Positions 29,701 to 38,102 of a stretch of 64,000 nucleotides of DNA are shown here, piece by piece. This stretch comes from Deinococcus sp. KSM4-11 (GTDB lineage: Bacteria > Deinococcota > Deinococci > Deinococcales > Deinococcaceae). Under the pieces are notes generated by a model, which saw only the letters and a program-made list of their open reading frames with translations, was not told the origin of the DNA and searched no databases. The stretch is from contig NZ_SSNX01000003.1 in assembly GCF_004801415.1 (NCBI RefSeq), positions 428,987 through 492,986 of the forward strand, written 5' to 3'. The number at the start of each line of letters is the position of its first letter. The stretch's first letter is position 1. A program made the translations under genes and the position numbers.

Positions 29701-30766
29701 GGCCGCCGAGGCCGAACGCGACCTGACCAAGTACTACCAGGCCAAGTGGGCGCAGGAGCACCTGGGCGAGTCCTTCCCCGGCACCGTGAGCGGCGTGACC
29801 GCCAGCGGCCTGTACGTGGCGCTGGACAATGGTGTAGAGGGCAAACTGCACATCTCGCACCTGGACGACGATTACTACGTGTACCTGGAAGACGCGCAGA
29901 TCCTGCGTGGCCGCAGCAAGGGCCGCAGCTACCGCCTGGGTGACCCCGTGAACGTCACCATTCAGACCGTGAAACCCCTGGCCCGTCAGACGGATCTGAC
30001 GCTGGCCGACCCCACCGATCCCGCCTACAAGGAAGGGGTCATGCCGCAGGAGAACAGTATGGATTCACCCGTGAAAGTCCGCGCCCGCCGCCGTGAGGAC
30101 CGCGAGCAGGAAAAACAGAAGCGCCTGGAGACCGTGCCGGTCAGTGAACCGCGCAAGTTCACGCTGGACGACCCGGAAGAGGGCCGCAGCGCCCTGGCCC
30201 CGGCCCGGCCGAGCACGCGCGAGCGCACCCAGACCGCGGCCCGTGGTGGCTCCCAGGGCCAGGGCAGCCGCCCACGAACCTTCGGCGGCGTGCCCGTCGA
30301 TGCGGGAAGCCAGGGCGGAAGCCGTCAGGGTGGCCAGGGCACGGGCGGTGGGGCGCGCGGCGCGCGGCGGGTGGTCACGCTGGAACGCCCCCGCAACGAG
30401 CACCTGCGCCCCGTGAACATCACGGTGCAGCGCATGTACTTCGGTGACTGGACGCTGGACAACATGCCTCCCGAGGAGCCCCAGGGCGGCGGGCGCCAGG
30501 GTGGGGGCCGTCCGGATCGGCCCGGCGTGGAGCGCGGCCGGGGATACACGCGCGGCGGCAACGACCGGGGTGCCCACGAGCGCAGCGCAGGCGGACGCGG
30601 TGGCGCAGGCGCCGGTCGGGCAGGTGGCCAGCAGTCGACGCCCGCACCCCGCGCACAGGCAGCCAGCACCCCCGCTCCGGCCCAGGGCACGTCCGGCGAT
30701 GACGCGGGCAAGCGCCGACGCCGCCGTCGGGGCCGCCGCAACGGGAATGGCGGCGGCGAGAGCTGA
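26792..30766 (+). CDS. rnr: Ribonuclease R with large N- and C-terminal extensions
   Basis: A 1324-residue 3'-5' exoribonuclease; the E. coli enzyme has about 813 residues. The N-terminal extension of about 355 residues is rich in Ala, Pro, Thr and Lys and contains short AT-hook-like RRGRPKK patches. Then follow a winged helix (about 360-415), cold-shock domains (about 420-610), the RNB catalytic domain (about 615-965) with FTVDGRDAKDFDDAIHI holding the metal Asp residues, and an S1 domain (about 990-1070). The last 250 residues are an Arg/Gly/Gln-rich tail ending in KRRRRRRGRR. ATG at 26792 preferred to TTG at 26789. Followed by a terminator. Confidence 0.93.
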   Translation: MPKKKQDPVLEAKAPRTPSTKTENTSSGQRPTTTPAKAEVKAAPARKTPAKATTPATTKATPAKETTTTRRSAAPAAPPKATDVPVKAPARSTRKAGLPTPAVNPPEPVLATAPVKTTPARKGRPSAKQAVAPDFAEVVPVEAPPIQAEPAASGPASPAMVPATRRGRPKKVVAPDPVPVTPEPVEESEQAPVLAPAATARRGRKTPTVEPVAAAAEVVQGPVRPVRRGKKDGPATSLPVETTPVPPAAADAAPAAGPEADEPLILEVPKRRGGRGKRPLPDAPLTEVLGGVEAVPAEAAPGAVQVVARAHVRPLVDQAGDDGEESAPPTPARRKGRGSPAAAEAVPTAVEDAGSDPARDLVIAQLRKLGRPLHVKDLERTFTRQMLERIGDWRDLERMLDELTEDGQVIRTRKKTYGLPEAMSLVRGRFQASAAGFGFVVPDSGGDDFYIPAEQTLEAWNGDIVLVRMEGRGDVGNRAGPRRGQKGDGNPRASVVRIVQRAYSQLVGTLEFHHGHPILKPDDHRARHRILVLPEGLEGLEAGARVVTELYWPENTGEDEVFGQVVRVLGAEDDPATETEAVIVKFGLRGAFPPEVEAQANAIPAQIPADALVGRLDLRSFNIFTVDGRDAKDFDDAIHIQPTPEGTFVVGVHIADVSHYVQEGTPLDEEAYARATSVYLPGRVLPMLPEHLSNGVCSLVPYEDRLTMTALVELSAEGEILKVQLAPSVINSKARLTYDEVQAYSEATATLPDAARMLEGDLHLLLKITTKLRQKRLREGSLDFKLREVKVDVGPDGRMELIPIREETARGMIEDLMLLANKVVARYLIERSVPALFRIHEEPTLQRFQDVTNAIGRLGFSFPGGQPTPQAYQAVLKQVRGTNRESVVNTLLLRSMQQAKYAGENLGHFGLAFGEYLHFTSPIRRYPDLLVHRVLRGVLSGELRAGSRAVADLQAALPGMGDHTSARERTAAEAERDLTKYYQAKWAQEHLGESFPGTVSGVTASGLYVALDNGVEGKLHISHLDDDYYVYLEDAQILRGRSKGRSYRLGDPVNVTIQTVKPLARQTDLTLADPTDPAYKEGVMPQENSMDSPVKVRARRREDREQEKQKRLETVPVSEPRKFTLDDPEEGRSALAPARPSTRERTQTAARGGSQGQGSRPRTFGGVPVDAGSQGGSRQGGQGTGGGARGARRVVTLERPRNEHLRPVNITVQRMYFGDWTLDNMPPEEPQGGGRQGGGRPDRPGVERGRGYTRGGNDRGAHERSAGGRGGAGAGRAGGQQSTPAPRAQAASTPAPAQGTSGDDAGKRRRRRRGRRNGNGGGES

Positions 30767-30784
30767 GCAGCAGACCAAAACAGG

Positions 30785-30822
30785 GCGGGGGGTGCGATCA
30801 CCGCACCCCCCGCGTTCTTTTC
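30785..30822 (+). terminator. Rho-independent terminator after rnr
   Basis: A perfect 12-base stem (30785-30796 with 30802-30813), a five-base loop and a following T-rich run GTTCTTTT. It lies 19 bases after the rnr stop. Confidence 0.85.
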
Positions 30823-30829
30823 TGAAGGG

Positions 30830-31918
30830 TTACGTGGTGCGGGTCACGCTGGCGAGCACGCCCCGGTACCCCTCGGCGCTGATCAGGCCCAGGCTCATGG
30901 CATGACTGGCGGCGTCCAGCGAATCGCTGGCCAGCACCAGATCCACGCCGGCCCGGCGCACCTCGTCCCGCAGGGCCAGGATGCCCGCGTCCAGGTGCGC
31001 CTCGCTCACATCGCGGATGTACACGCCCAGGATGCGCTGGGGCCAGCGGCGCACGACCTCCGCGTAGATCTCCGGATCCTTCTCGCCGCTGTCACCGATC
31101 AGCACAAAGGGCAGCTCCGGAAAGCGGGTCAGGAGGCGTTCGATCACGGCGTGCTTGTGGCTGCCGTGCCCGTTCAGCAGGCCCACGCCCCAGTTGCGCA
31201 GGAACAGTGGGCCCAGCGGAATATGGCGGTAACTGAGAAAGTGCAGCAGCAGATCGAAGAAGTTCCATGGACTGCTGGAGACGTAGAAGATCGGGTTGCG
31301 TTCCTGCTCGCTGTGGGTGAGGGCGCGGTAGAGCGCGCTGACGCCGGGAAAGGGCGAGCGGGTGCGGGCATTGCCCGTGAGCACCGTGAGCAGCATGCGC
31401 GGCACGCTGGTCACGTCCGACTGGATGACCGTGTCGTCGAGGTCGCTGATGATCCCGAACCGGGCCTGCGCGACGACCTGGACGCGGGCAGTCGCGCTGC
31501 CCTCGCGTGCGTCGAGACACAGCGCGGCCTCGTGCCAGCCGGGGCTCAGCGGCGCGGTCGGCGTGAAGGTCAGGGTGAAGTAGCCGTCGAAGTCGCTGAC
31601 GCCGCGTGCCGGAAGGCCGTCCAGGGTGCCGGTCACGCCGATCCCACCGACCTCGCGGGAGAACAGGCGGCGCAGCGCGTTGCGGAAGTTGCGCCACCGG
31701 GGATCGCCGGTCTGCGGGGGGCGCATGGTGCGGGGCAGCAGCACCCGCCCCGATACCTCCACGCGGCTGGGGGTGCCCCAGCCCACATACGGCTGGAGCA
31801 GCAGTTTTCCGCGGGCCCGGCGGGGCTGCAGGAAGGCGCTGGCAGCCTGATCCAGGGCGCTGACGCCCCGCTCCAGCACTGGGGCCAGCGCGCGGAAGAC
31901 TGACCTGACAGGGATCAC
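30830..31918 (-). CDS. App1 family phosphatase (DUF2183)
   Basis: A 362-residue protein with the App1 catalytic domain of the HAD superfamily. [15 protein letters not shown] (residues 155-169) is the phosphatase motif [15 protein letters not shown] is motif [11 protein letters not shown] and [13 protein letters not shown] give motifs III and IV. An N-terminal beta-rich region (about 40-150) precedes it. Yeast App1 is a phosphatidate phosphatase; bacterial substrates are not settled. GTG start at 31918 has TAGACT (31925-31930 on this strand) six bases upstream, so the mRNA is probably leaderless. Confidence 0.9.
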   Translation of the reverse strand: MIPVRSVFRALAPVLERGVSALDQAASAFLQPRRARGKLLLQPYVGWGTPSRVEVSGRVLLPRTMRPPQTGDPRWRNFRNALRRLFSREVGGIGVTGTLDGLPARGVSDFDGYFTLTFTPTAPLSPGWHEAALCLDAREGSATARVQVVAQARFGIISDLDDTVIQSDVTSVPRMLLTVLTGNARTRSPFPGVSALYRALTHSEQERNPIFYVSSSPWNFFDLLLHFLSYRHIPLGPLFLRNWGVGLLNGHGSHKHAVIERLLTRFPELPFVLIGDSGEKDPEIYAEVVRRWPQRILGVYIRDVSEAHLDAGILALRDEVRRAGVDLVLASDSLDAASHAMSLGLISAEGYRGVLASVTRTT

Positions 31919-32009
31919 GCGGGCAGTCTAGCGGGGCGCGGTGCCGGTCCGCCCGGACGACCAGCGCGATCCGCGTCCACAGGGAGACGCTCGAGTCACG
32001 TCGTTCCCC

Positions 32010-32795
32010 TCAGGGTGTTCGGTCGTGGGCGTACCGGCGGCGAATCAGCACCCGGCTGACGAGAAGGTCCGCGAGGCCCGGCAGGCGGCGGTCGAACCAC
32101 AGGGCCACGCGGTACCCCTTCGGGACGACCACCTCGCGCCGGGGGCGCTCCAGCACGTCCGCGACCGCGCGGGCGACGACCTCGGGGCCGGGCATGGGCA
32201 GGCGGGCGCTGGCCGTCATCTCGCTCTTCACGAAGCCCGGCGAGACCAGACTGACGGTCACGCCGCTGCCCAGCAGTTCGCGCCGCAGGCCCAGCGAGAA
32301 CCCCCGGATGCCGTACTTGCTCGCGGAGTACATGCCGTTGGTTGCCGCGCGGCCCGCGACCGAACCGATGTTCACGATGTGGCCGCCCCGCCGGGCCTGC
32401 ATGGCCGGCAGCGCGAGCCGCACGAGTTCGATGGGCGCTTCCAGGTTCACGCGCAGCACCCGCAGCGGATCGGGGTCGTCCCACCACCAGCCCTTCTCGA
32501 CGGTAATGCCGGCGTTGTTGATCAGCACGTCAACACGCCCGAACCGCTCCGTGGCCGCCGCGATCAGCGCCCGGCGGGAGGCGTCGTCGGTCACGTCGGT
32601 CGGCACGGCCAGCACCCGTTGGCCACCAGGGTCGAGGTCGCGGGCCAGCGCGTCCAGATCGGCGGCGCGGCGCGCGGCCAGCACGAGCGTATGCCCACGC
32701 GCCGCGAGTTCGTGGGCGGTGGCCCGCCCGATGCCGCTCGACGCGCCGGTCAGGACGACGACCTGCGGAGCGCGGGGAGAAGAGGCGGTGGTCAT
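32010..32795 (-). CDS. SDR family NAD(P)-dependent oxidoreductase
   Basis: A 261-residue classical short-chain dehydrogenase. TGASSGIG is the cofactor-binding Gly motif and INNAG the structural motif; Ser (NIGSVAGRA) and YSASKYG give the catalytic Ser-Tyr-Lys. Arg in LAARRAADL after the second strand favours NADP. The substrate cannot be predicted. ATG at 32795 has TACCAT (32802-32807 on this strand) six bases upstream, fixing the start and suggesting a leaderless mRNA. Confidence 0.92.
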   Translation of the reverse strand: MTTASSPRAPQVVVLTGASSGIGRATAHELAARGHTLVLAARRAADLDALARDLDPGGQRVLAVPTDVTDDASRRALIAAATERFGRVDVLINNAGITVEKGWWWDDPDPLRVLRVNLEAPIELVRLALPAMQARRGGHIVNIGSVAGRAATNGMYSASKYGIRGFSLGLRRELLGSGVTVSLVSPGFVKSEMTASARLPMPGPEVVARAVADVLERPRREVVVPKGYRVALWFDRRLPGLADLLVSRVLIRRRYAHDRTP

Positions 32796-32860
32796 GACGT
32801 GATGGTATCCGCAAGCGCTCCTCAGGCGCCCGTCAGGCGGGAACGGCAGACTGCGGGGCA

Positions 32861-34087
32861 ATGGATCCGCGACCTACTCCGCGCGCCCCGGGCCTGCGCC
32901 GCCTGCTGCTGGGCGGCGCGCTGCTGGGACTGGCCCTGACCGCCGCCACGCACGCCATCCGGTTCGTGCCCATTCCCGCGCTGCCGCCGGGCCAGACCGC
33001 GCCCGGCCCGGTTCGGCCCACCCTACCGGAGATTCCTCCCGTCTCACCCACGCCCGGCGCGTCGGACGTCCAGCCTCCGGCCCTGGCGCCGACCTCGGCC
33101 CAGTCCGTGCCAAGCGATCCCCTCTATCCCAGGCAGTGGGACTTGCCCGTGATCCGGCTGCCGCAGGCGTGGACGCTCGCGCCGGGTGGGCCGGTCACGG
33201 TGGCCGTCCTCGACACCGGATTCGTGAACAGCCCGGAACTGACGGGGCGGGTGGTGAACGGCTACGACTTCGTGAGCGACAAGGCCCGCTCCGGCGACGG
33301 CGACGGCCGCGACCCGGACGCCACGGGCATCGGGCCGTACGCGTACCACGCCGAGGTCGTGGCGAACATCGTTGCCGCCGGGCGGGACGGACAGGGTATG
33401 GTGGGCATCAACCCCAGGGCGAAGATCGTGCACATCCGCGTGGGCGGCACCGACGGCATGATCGACCCCACGGATCTGACCGATGCCATGAAATGGGCCG
33501 TCGGCATGAGCGTGCCCGGCGTGCCCACGAACCCGAATCCGGCGCGGCTGCTGAACCTCAGCCTGTACGCGGATTTCATTCCCCTGACCGGCTGCGACCC
33601 GCGCATCCAGGCGACCATCGACACGATTGCCGCCAAGGGCGCCCTGGTCATCGCCGGAGCCGCGAACGACGGCGCGGACGCGCGCGGGTACTCGCCCGCC
33701 GGGTGCCGGAACGTCCTGACGGTCACGAGCGTGTCGGCCGAGGGCACGCGGCCCGACTACGCGAACTGGGGCAGCAGCGTGACCCTGGCCGCGCCGGGCG
33801 GGGAACGCGGGCACGGCATCATCGCGAGTTCGGTCAGCGGGCCGGGCGGGGAACGCAGCCCGGACGGCACGAGTTTCGCCGCGCCGCACGCGACCGGCGT
33901 GGCCAGCCTGCTGCTGAGCGTGCGCCCTCACCTAAGTCCCGCCCTCTTGCGCTCATATCTGACGCGTTCGGCCACGCCCTTCCCGAACGGTGCGTGCGAT
34001 CCTGTGCCGGCCCACACCTGCGGTCGGGGCACGCTGAACGCCGAGGCAGCCGTGAAGCTCGCGCTGGCGTCCAGCGTGGGCAAGTGA
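32861..34087 (+). CDS. Secreted S8 (subtilisin family) serine peptidase
   Basis: A 408-residue exported subtilisin. Residues 11-32 form a signal peptide or anchor; a Pro-rich pro-region reaches to about 85. Catalytic Asp118 is in VAVLDTGF, His163 in [11 protein letters not shown], the oxyanion Asn270 in AGAAND, and Ser338 in [14 protein letters not shown]. Cys pairs near 245/282 and at the C-terminus may form disulphides. Probably degrades external protein for nutrients. ATG at 32861 is preceded by CAGACT eight bases upstream. Confidence 0.92.
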   Translation: MDPRPTPRAPGLRRLLLGGALLGLALTAATHAIRFVPIPALPPGQTAPGPVRPTLPEIPPVSPTPGASDVQPPALAPTSAQSVPSDPLYPRQWDLPVIRLPQAWTLAPGGPVTVAVLDTGFVNSPELTGRVVNGYDFVSDKARSGDGDGRDPDATGIGPYAYHAEVVANIVAAGRDGQGMVGINPRAKIVHIRVGGTDGMIDPTDLTDAMKWAVGMSVPGVPTNPNPARLLNLSLYADFIPLTGCDPRIQATIDTIAAKGALVIAGAANDGADARGYSPAGCRNVLTVTSVSAEGTRPDYANWGSSVTLAAPGGERGHGIIASSVSGPGGERSPDGTSFAAPHATGVASLLLSVRPHLSPALLRSYLTRSATPFPNGACDPVPAHTCGRGTLNAEAAVKLALASSVGK

Positions 34088-34116
34088 GGATCACGGTCAG
34101 GGCCGCGTCCGCCCGG

Positions 34117-34146
34117 TACCCTGGGCGCATGAAGGTACCGACATGA
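34117..34146 (+). promoter_or_regulatory. -10 box and five-codon mini-ORF coupled to the next gene
   Basis: A -10-like TACCCT (34117-34122) is followed six bases later by ATG at 34129. That ATG opens the five-residue frame MKVPT, whose TGA (34144-34146) overlaps the start of the membrane protein gene (ATGA, 34143-34146). If transcription starts at the first ATG, the downstream gene would be translated by coupling. Confidence 0.4.
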
Positions 34147-34313
34147 ACGCGCCCGCGTGGCGGATCTGGCTGGTCACGGCGCTGGTCTGCGGGTGGGGCA
34201 TCCTGACCATCCGCTTCTTCTACAAGGAGCAGTGGGTCATGGCTGGCCTGTGCCTGCTGCTCATGATCGTGAACGGCGTGACCCTGTGGCGGCTTACGAA
34301 GTACGGGAAGTAG
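34143..34313 (+). CDS. Small two-helix membrane protein, 56 residues
   Basis: A short gene ending in TAG at 34311-34313. The product has two hydrophobic helices (about residues 7-24 and 32-49) separated by a short charged loop RFFYKEQW, and a basic C-terminus. No family recognised. Its start overlaps the stop of a five-codon frame that begins right after a -10 box. Codon use matches the surrounding genes. Confidence 0.6.
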   Translation: MNAPAWRIWLVTALVCGWGILTIRFFYKEQWVMAGLCLLLMIVNGVTLWRLTKYGK

Positions 34314-34323
34314 CTCCCACCGC

Positions 34324-35589
34324 TCAGGTCGCCGCCACGCCGTGCAGAACGGCCCGCACCACGCCCGTGCGGGTCACGTCGCCGTGATCCTTGATGATGT
34401 CCGCGTGCAGGTTGTAGACCCTGCCGCCCTCGAAGGCCAGCGGCGTGTCGTCCTGCAGGGTGAGTTCCACCGCCCCCGCGTTCAGCGCACCGTTCCCGCC
34501 GAGGCCGCCGTAGCGGTCGTGTTCGTCTCCGATCCCGGCGGCGTCCTGCCCGGCCAGGGCGGAGGCCACGGCGTAGGCCAGCCCCACGGCCAGGTCGTGC
34601 CGGGTGTGCGTGACCAGCAGCGGGCCGCTCACCAGATGATCCGTGAGCACCGGCCGGAAGTAGCCCTCGGGCAGGTCGTCCTTGGCCTCCGCGAACGCGT
34701 AGTGGGAGAACGCCGCCTGGAGCAGGTTCAGTGACGTGATCACCAGGGGCGCGTCGCCGTCCGGGCCGCGCGCCGCCGAACTCACCAGCCGCCCGCCGAA
34801 ACTGTGGCCGATCAGGTGCAGCTTCACGGCCGGGTTGGCGCTCCGCAGCGCCCGCAGCAGATCGCGCACGCCGGTGCGGCCGACCAGTCCGGCGCGGTCT
34901 TTCATCTCGTAGTAGGTGGTCACGTTCAGGAGGTTCCGGAACACCTGCAAGGCCCCGCTAAAGAGGCCAGCCGCGTGCCCCTCAGGACCCCCCGTGACCA
35001 CACCCTGCACGTTCGTGGCGAGGCGTTCCCTCACGCGGTCGTCCGTGAGGTTCCTCTGCGGGATGGGCACCTCGTGCTGCTCGGTTTCGCTGGCGGCCAG
35101 GTGGGCCCTCACGGCGTTCAGGAAGTCCCGGCGCACGCTGCCCTTGTCTTCCAGCACCGCCAGGTTCCGCGCGAGTTCCTCCAGTGCGTCCGGGATGGGA
35201 CTGCCGGTGACGCCCTGGAACAGTTCCTGCGCGGCCTCCAGATCCTCTTTCAATTTGGGCCGCAGATCCGCGCTGGCCGCGCCGCCTGGAATGAGTTCCG
35301 GTTCGGTGTACCGCATGGACGGCCACACGATCCCCACTGCGCCCAGCCGCCGCCCCTCGAACGCGGCCTTCAGCGGGCCGTCCAGCAGCGGGCGGGCGTT
35401 CGTCAGGAAGCGCGTGTACAGATCCATGGCGGCAGGAATGTTGTTGTTCCACCCGTGCGAGAACACCAGCACGTCCGTCAGGTTCTGCGAACGCACCATG
35501 TCCACGGCCGCCGCCCCCTCCTGCGGGTCGAGCGGCTCGCCCAGACGGCCGAACTGCACGGTCACGAACGGAATTCCGGCAATGTCCAT
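34324..35589 (-). CDS. Alpha/beta hydrolase-fold protein
   Basis: A 421-residue serine hydrolase without signal peptide. VLVFSHGWNNN (residues 40-50) is the oxyanion region and HLIGHSFGGRLV (258-269) the nucleophile elbow with Ser263. A region of about 150 residues between them is predicted to be mostly helical and may form a lid. The nearest described groups are esterases and DUF900-like hydrolases, but the substrate is unknown. ATG at 35589 with GGGGGA ahead is preferred to a GTG at 35601. It starts 22 bases after the subtilisin gene on the same strand, so the two form an operon. Confidence 0.82.
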   Translation of the reverse strand: MDIAGIPFVTVQFGRLGEPLDPQEGAAAVDMVRSQNLTDVLVFSHGWNNNIPAAMDLYTRFLTNARPLLDGPLKAAFEGRRLGAVGIVWPSMRYTEPELIPGGAASADLRPKLKEDLEAAQELFQGVTGSPIPDALEELARNLAVLEDKGSVRRDFLNAVRAHLAASETEQHEVPIPQRNLTDDRVRERLATNVQGVVTGGPEGHAAGLFSGALQVFRNLLNVTTYYEMKDRAGLVGRTGVRDLLRALRSANPAVKLHLIGHSFGGRLVSSAARGPDGDAPLVITSLNLLQAAFSHYAFAEAKDDLPEGYFRPVLTDHLVSGPLLVTHTRHDLAVGLAYAVASALAGQDAAGIGDEHDRYGGLGGNGALNAGAVELTLQDDTPLAFEGGRVYNLHADIIKDHGDVTRTGVVRAVLHGVAAT

Positions 35590-35611
35590 GTCTTCCCCCA
35601 CTGCGTCCGCG

Positions 35612-37432
35612 TTACACGGATTGAATGGCCCGCATCACGTCCACCATGCCCGCTCCCTGGAAATCCCGGTGCCGGCCCAGATCCGTGGCCGTGTCCTTCA
35701 GGATGCGTTTCACCGCGTCCGGCCGACCGATGTACTCGCGCTGCACCGACAGGAACGCCGCGACCGCCCCGGACACGTGTGGCGTGGCCATGCTGGTACC
35801 GCTGTCCTCGGCGTAATCGGCGTCCAGGCCCTTGGCCTGCATATCCGCGCGCTTCTTCCCAGCCGCGCACGACAGGATGCGCTCGCCCGGCGCGACCAGA
35901 TCGGGCTTGAGCCGCCCGTCCCCGGTGGGCCCCTTCGAGGAGAAGTAAGATACGCCGTACGTGTGCGGCGCCTCACGGTGTGCCGAGCCCACCGTGATCG
36001 CCAGTTCCGCGTTCCCCGGATCGTTGATGGTCAGGGCGAGGCCCGTGGACACCGGGCCGAGCAGCTTGCTGGCGATCGTGCCGTAGCCGCTGTTCCCCGC
36101 CGCGACCACCACCACCACGCCGGTTCGTACCAGCCGGTCGACTTCCACGCACACCGGACTCTGCCCGCACGGAAACCACTCCGGATCGAAGGGGTACCCG
36201 ATGCTGATGTTCACGCCGTGGATCTTGAGCTCCTTGCCGTAGCCGTTGCGCTGCTGCACGTCGGCCAGCGCGGCCATCAGGGTGCTCACCTCCCCCTCGC
36301 CCAGTTTGTCGAGCACCTTGTAGCTCACCAGCTTCGTGCGCGGCGCGATGCCGCTGATCCGCTCCAGCGGCAGCTCCCGGTACTCCACGTCCTCGCCCTC
36401 GCGGTACGCGATGCGGGCCACGAAGGGCAGCCGGAACGGCTCGGTCGGCGGGGACGGCGACGGCTGATCCGGCGTCCACTCCCCGCCGATCACGCCCGCC
36501 ACGTGCGTGCCGTGCCCGAACTCGTCCACCAGCGGGTTCTGCGCGTTCGGATCGTCGTCGTCGAGCAGGCTGGTGTGCTGCAGGGGCGCGACCTCCAGGT
36601 TGCGGTGCCGTGCAAAGTGAGGGTGCGCGCCGTCGATCCCGGAATCCATGACCGCCCACACGATGTCCTGCCCGCCCGCCGCGAAGGCCACGCGCGCCGC
36701 CTCGGCCTTGATGGTCGCCCCCGTGCGGTGCAGTTTCGCCTTGATCGGAAAGTCCGGCCAGATCCGCTTGATCAGCCGCCCCGACTGCGCGTCCGGCAGG
36801 CTGTACGCCGACCGGGTTCCCTGCTCCAGATCCAGTTTCACCAGCTGGGTCAGCTGCGACCGCGTGAGCCGCACGAACACGTACTGCGGCATCAGCCTGC
36901 CCTTCGTGGCATTCACCCGCGCGCCGCCCAGCTGCTCCCGGATCAGGGTGGCCAGTGCCTCGTTGGTGTCCTGCACCAGCTCCGCCCGCGACAGGTTCAG
37001 GTCGATGATCACCGAGAACGGGTCTTCTACCTGAGGCGAGCCGGGCGCCCGGTTCTGCGCCAGCCAGTCCGCGAGGGCCGTGGAAATCACCGAACGATCT
37101 AGGATCTCCTGGGGAGTGCTGCACGGCACCTCCACCACCTGCTCCGCGCCCGGCGGCACCGCCCGCTGCCCACGCTGCTCAGGGGCCGCTGGAGCATCCA
37201 CACCCTCTACCGGCGATCCCGAGTCCTCCGCTTCCGCTCCAGCCTGGGCCGGCTCAGTGGGCGCGGCTTCGACCAGCCGTCTGGCGGCGTCCTGCACCCC
37301 GTCCCGCCACGCCTTGCGCCGAACCAGACGGTCTGTCAGGGCCTTCAGGAAGCGTGGATCGTCCACCAGACGGTCGACCAGCCCATCCAGTTCCGGTGTG
37401 GATAGGAGCAGTTGCTCTTCCTCTGACATCAT
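35612..37432 (-). CDS. S8 (subtilisin family) serine peptidase without signal peptide
   Basis: A 606-residue intracellular-type subtilisin. The N-terminal 240 residues are unusual: a charged helical start, a Pro/Glu/Ala linker (about 55-100), then a domain with MPQYVFVRLTRSQLTQLVKL that resembles a pro-domain. The catalytic residues are Asp263 (AVMDSGIDG), His310 (GHGTHVAGVIGG), Asn447 and Ser547 (DSGTSMATPHVSG). No export signal is visible. The alpha/beta hydrolase gene follows at once. Start at either of two adjacent ATGs (37432, 37429), after GGGGGGTC. Confidence 0.9.
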   Translation of the reverse strand: MMSEEEQLLLSTPELDGLVDRLVDDPRFLKALTDRLVRRKAWRDGVQDAARRLVEAAPTEPAQAGAEAEDSGSPVEGVDAPAAPEQRGQRAVPPGAEQVVEVPCSTPQEILDRSVISTALADWLAQNRAPGSPQVEDPFSVIIDLNLSRAELVQDTNEALATLIREQLGGARVNATKGRLMPQYVFVRLTRSQLTQLVKLDLEQGTRSAYSLPDAQSGRLIKRIWPDFPIKAKLHRTGATIKAEAARVAFAAGGQDIVWAVMDSGIDGAHPHFARHRNLEVAPLQHTSLLDDDDPNAQNPLVDEFGHGTHVAGVIGGEWTPDQPSPSPPTEPFRLPFVARIAYREGEDVEYRELPLERISGIAPRTKLVSYKVLDKLGEGEVSTLMAALADVQQRNGYGKELKIHGVNISIGYPFDPEWFPCGQSPVCVEVDRLVRTGVVVVVAAGNSGYGTIASKLLGPVSTGLALTINDPGNAELAITVGSAHREAPHTYGVSYFSSKGPTGDGRLKPDLVAPGERILSCAAGKKRADMQAKGLDADYAEDSGTSMATPHVSGAVAAFLSVQREYIGRPDAVKRILKDTATDLGRHRDFQGAGMVDVMRAIQSV

Positions 37433-37558
37433 GACCCCCCCGAGCCTGAGCACAGTCGAAACGACCCCACCACAGTACAGGGCACGCCCCGCGCCGAACG
37501 TGCCTTCCGTGCGGGGCCGACTGACCGCCGCACGAGGTTCGGCGGGACGTGGACGACT

Positions 37559-38065
37559 CTACCCGCCCAGATGCGGCGCCATCACCTCGCCCGGCAGGCC
37601 CAGATCCGTGTCCGGCCCCGCCGGGTACGGGTGCCCCAGGACGCGGCCCATGGTGAGCATCTGGCCCTTGTGGTGGAACTCGTGCGTGATGGGGTGCATG
37701 ACCAGCCACCGCTGCGTGACCTGCAGCACCTCATCCCGGAAGGCCAGGTCGAACAGGTCGTCCGGCGTGGTGAAGGCATCGAAGGCCCGCTCCATCACCG
37801 CGTCCACGCCTGCGAAGACCTCGCGCATGGTGGCCACGTCCGGTATCGCTTCTGAGTCCAGATGGGGGGTGTCCTTCAGCCCGCGCCGCGCCACCCACAC
37901 GAGGTAACAGCCCGCGATGTGCGCCTGTACGTTCCGCAGGCTGCCGTACGCGAAGTCCGGGCGTTCCTGCGTGTACACGCCGTCCGGCAAGCTCTCGGCC
38001 CACGCGAACAGCCGCTCACGCGAGAACTTCACCCAGGAGTACAGCGTGCGGAGGTCATCGTTCAT
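37559..38065 (-). CDS. DinB family protein
   Basis: A 168-residue four-helix DinB/YfiT-type protein. His in NVQAHIAGCY and HPITHEFHHKGQM (about residues 124-136) give the three-His metal site of the family. Members include thiol transferases and damage-inducible proteins of unknown role; the family is expanded in Deinococcus. -10 box TACAAT (38072-38077 on this strand) lies six bases before the ATG. Confidence 0.9.
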   Translation of the reverse strand: MNDDLRTLYSWVKFSRERLFAWAESLPDGVYTQERPDFAYGSLRNVQAHIAGCYLVWVARRGLKDTPHLDSEAIPDVATMREVFAGVDAVMERAFDAFTTPDDLFDLAFRDEVLQVTQRWLVMHPITHEFHHKGQMLTMGRVLGHPYPAGPDTDLGLPGEVMAPHLGG

Positions 38066-38102
38066 AGATGGATTGTAAGCAGCCAGAGCCGACCTTTCGG
38101 CA

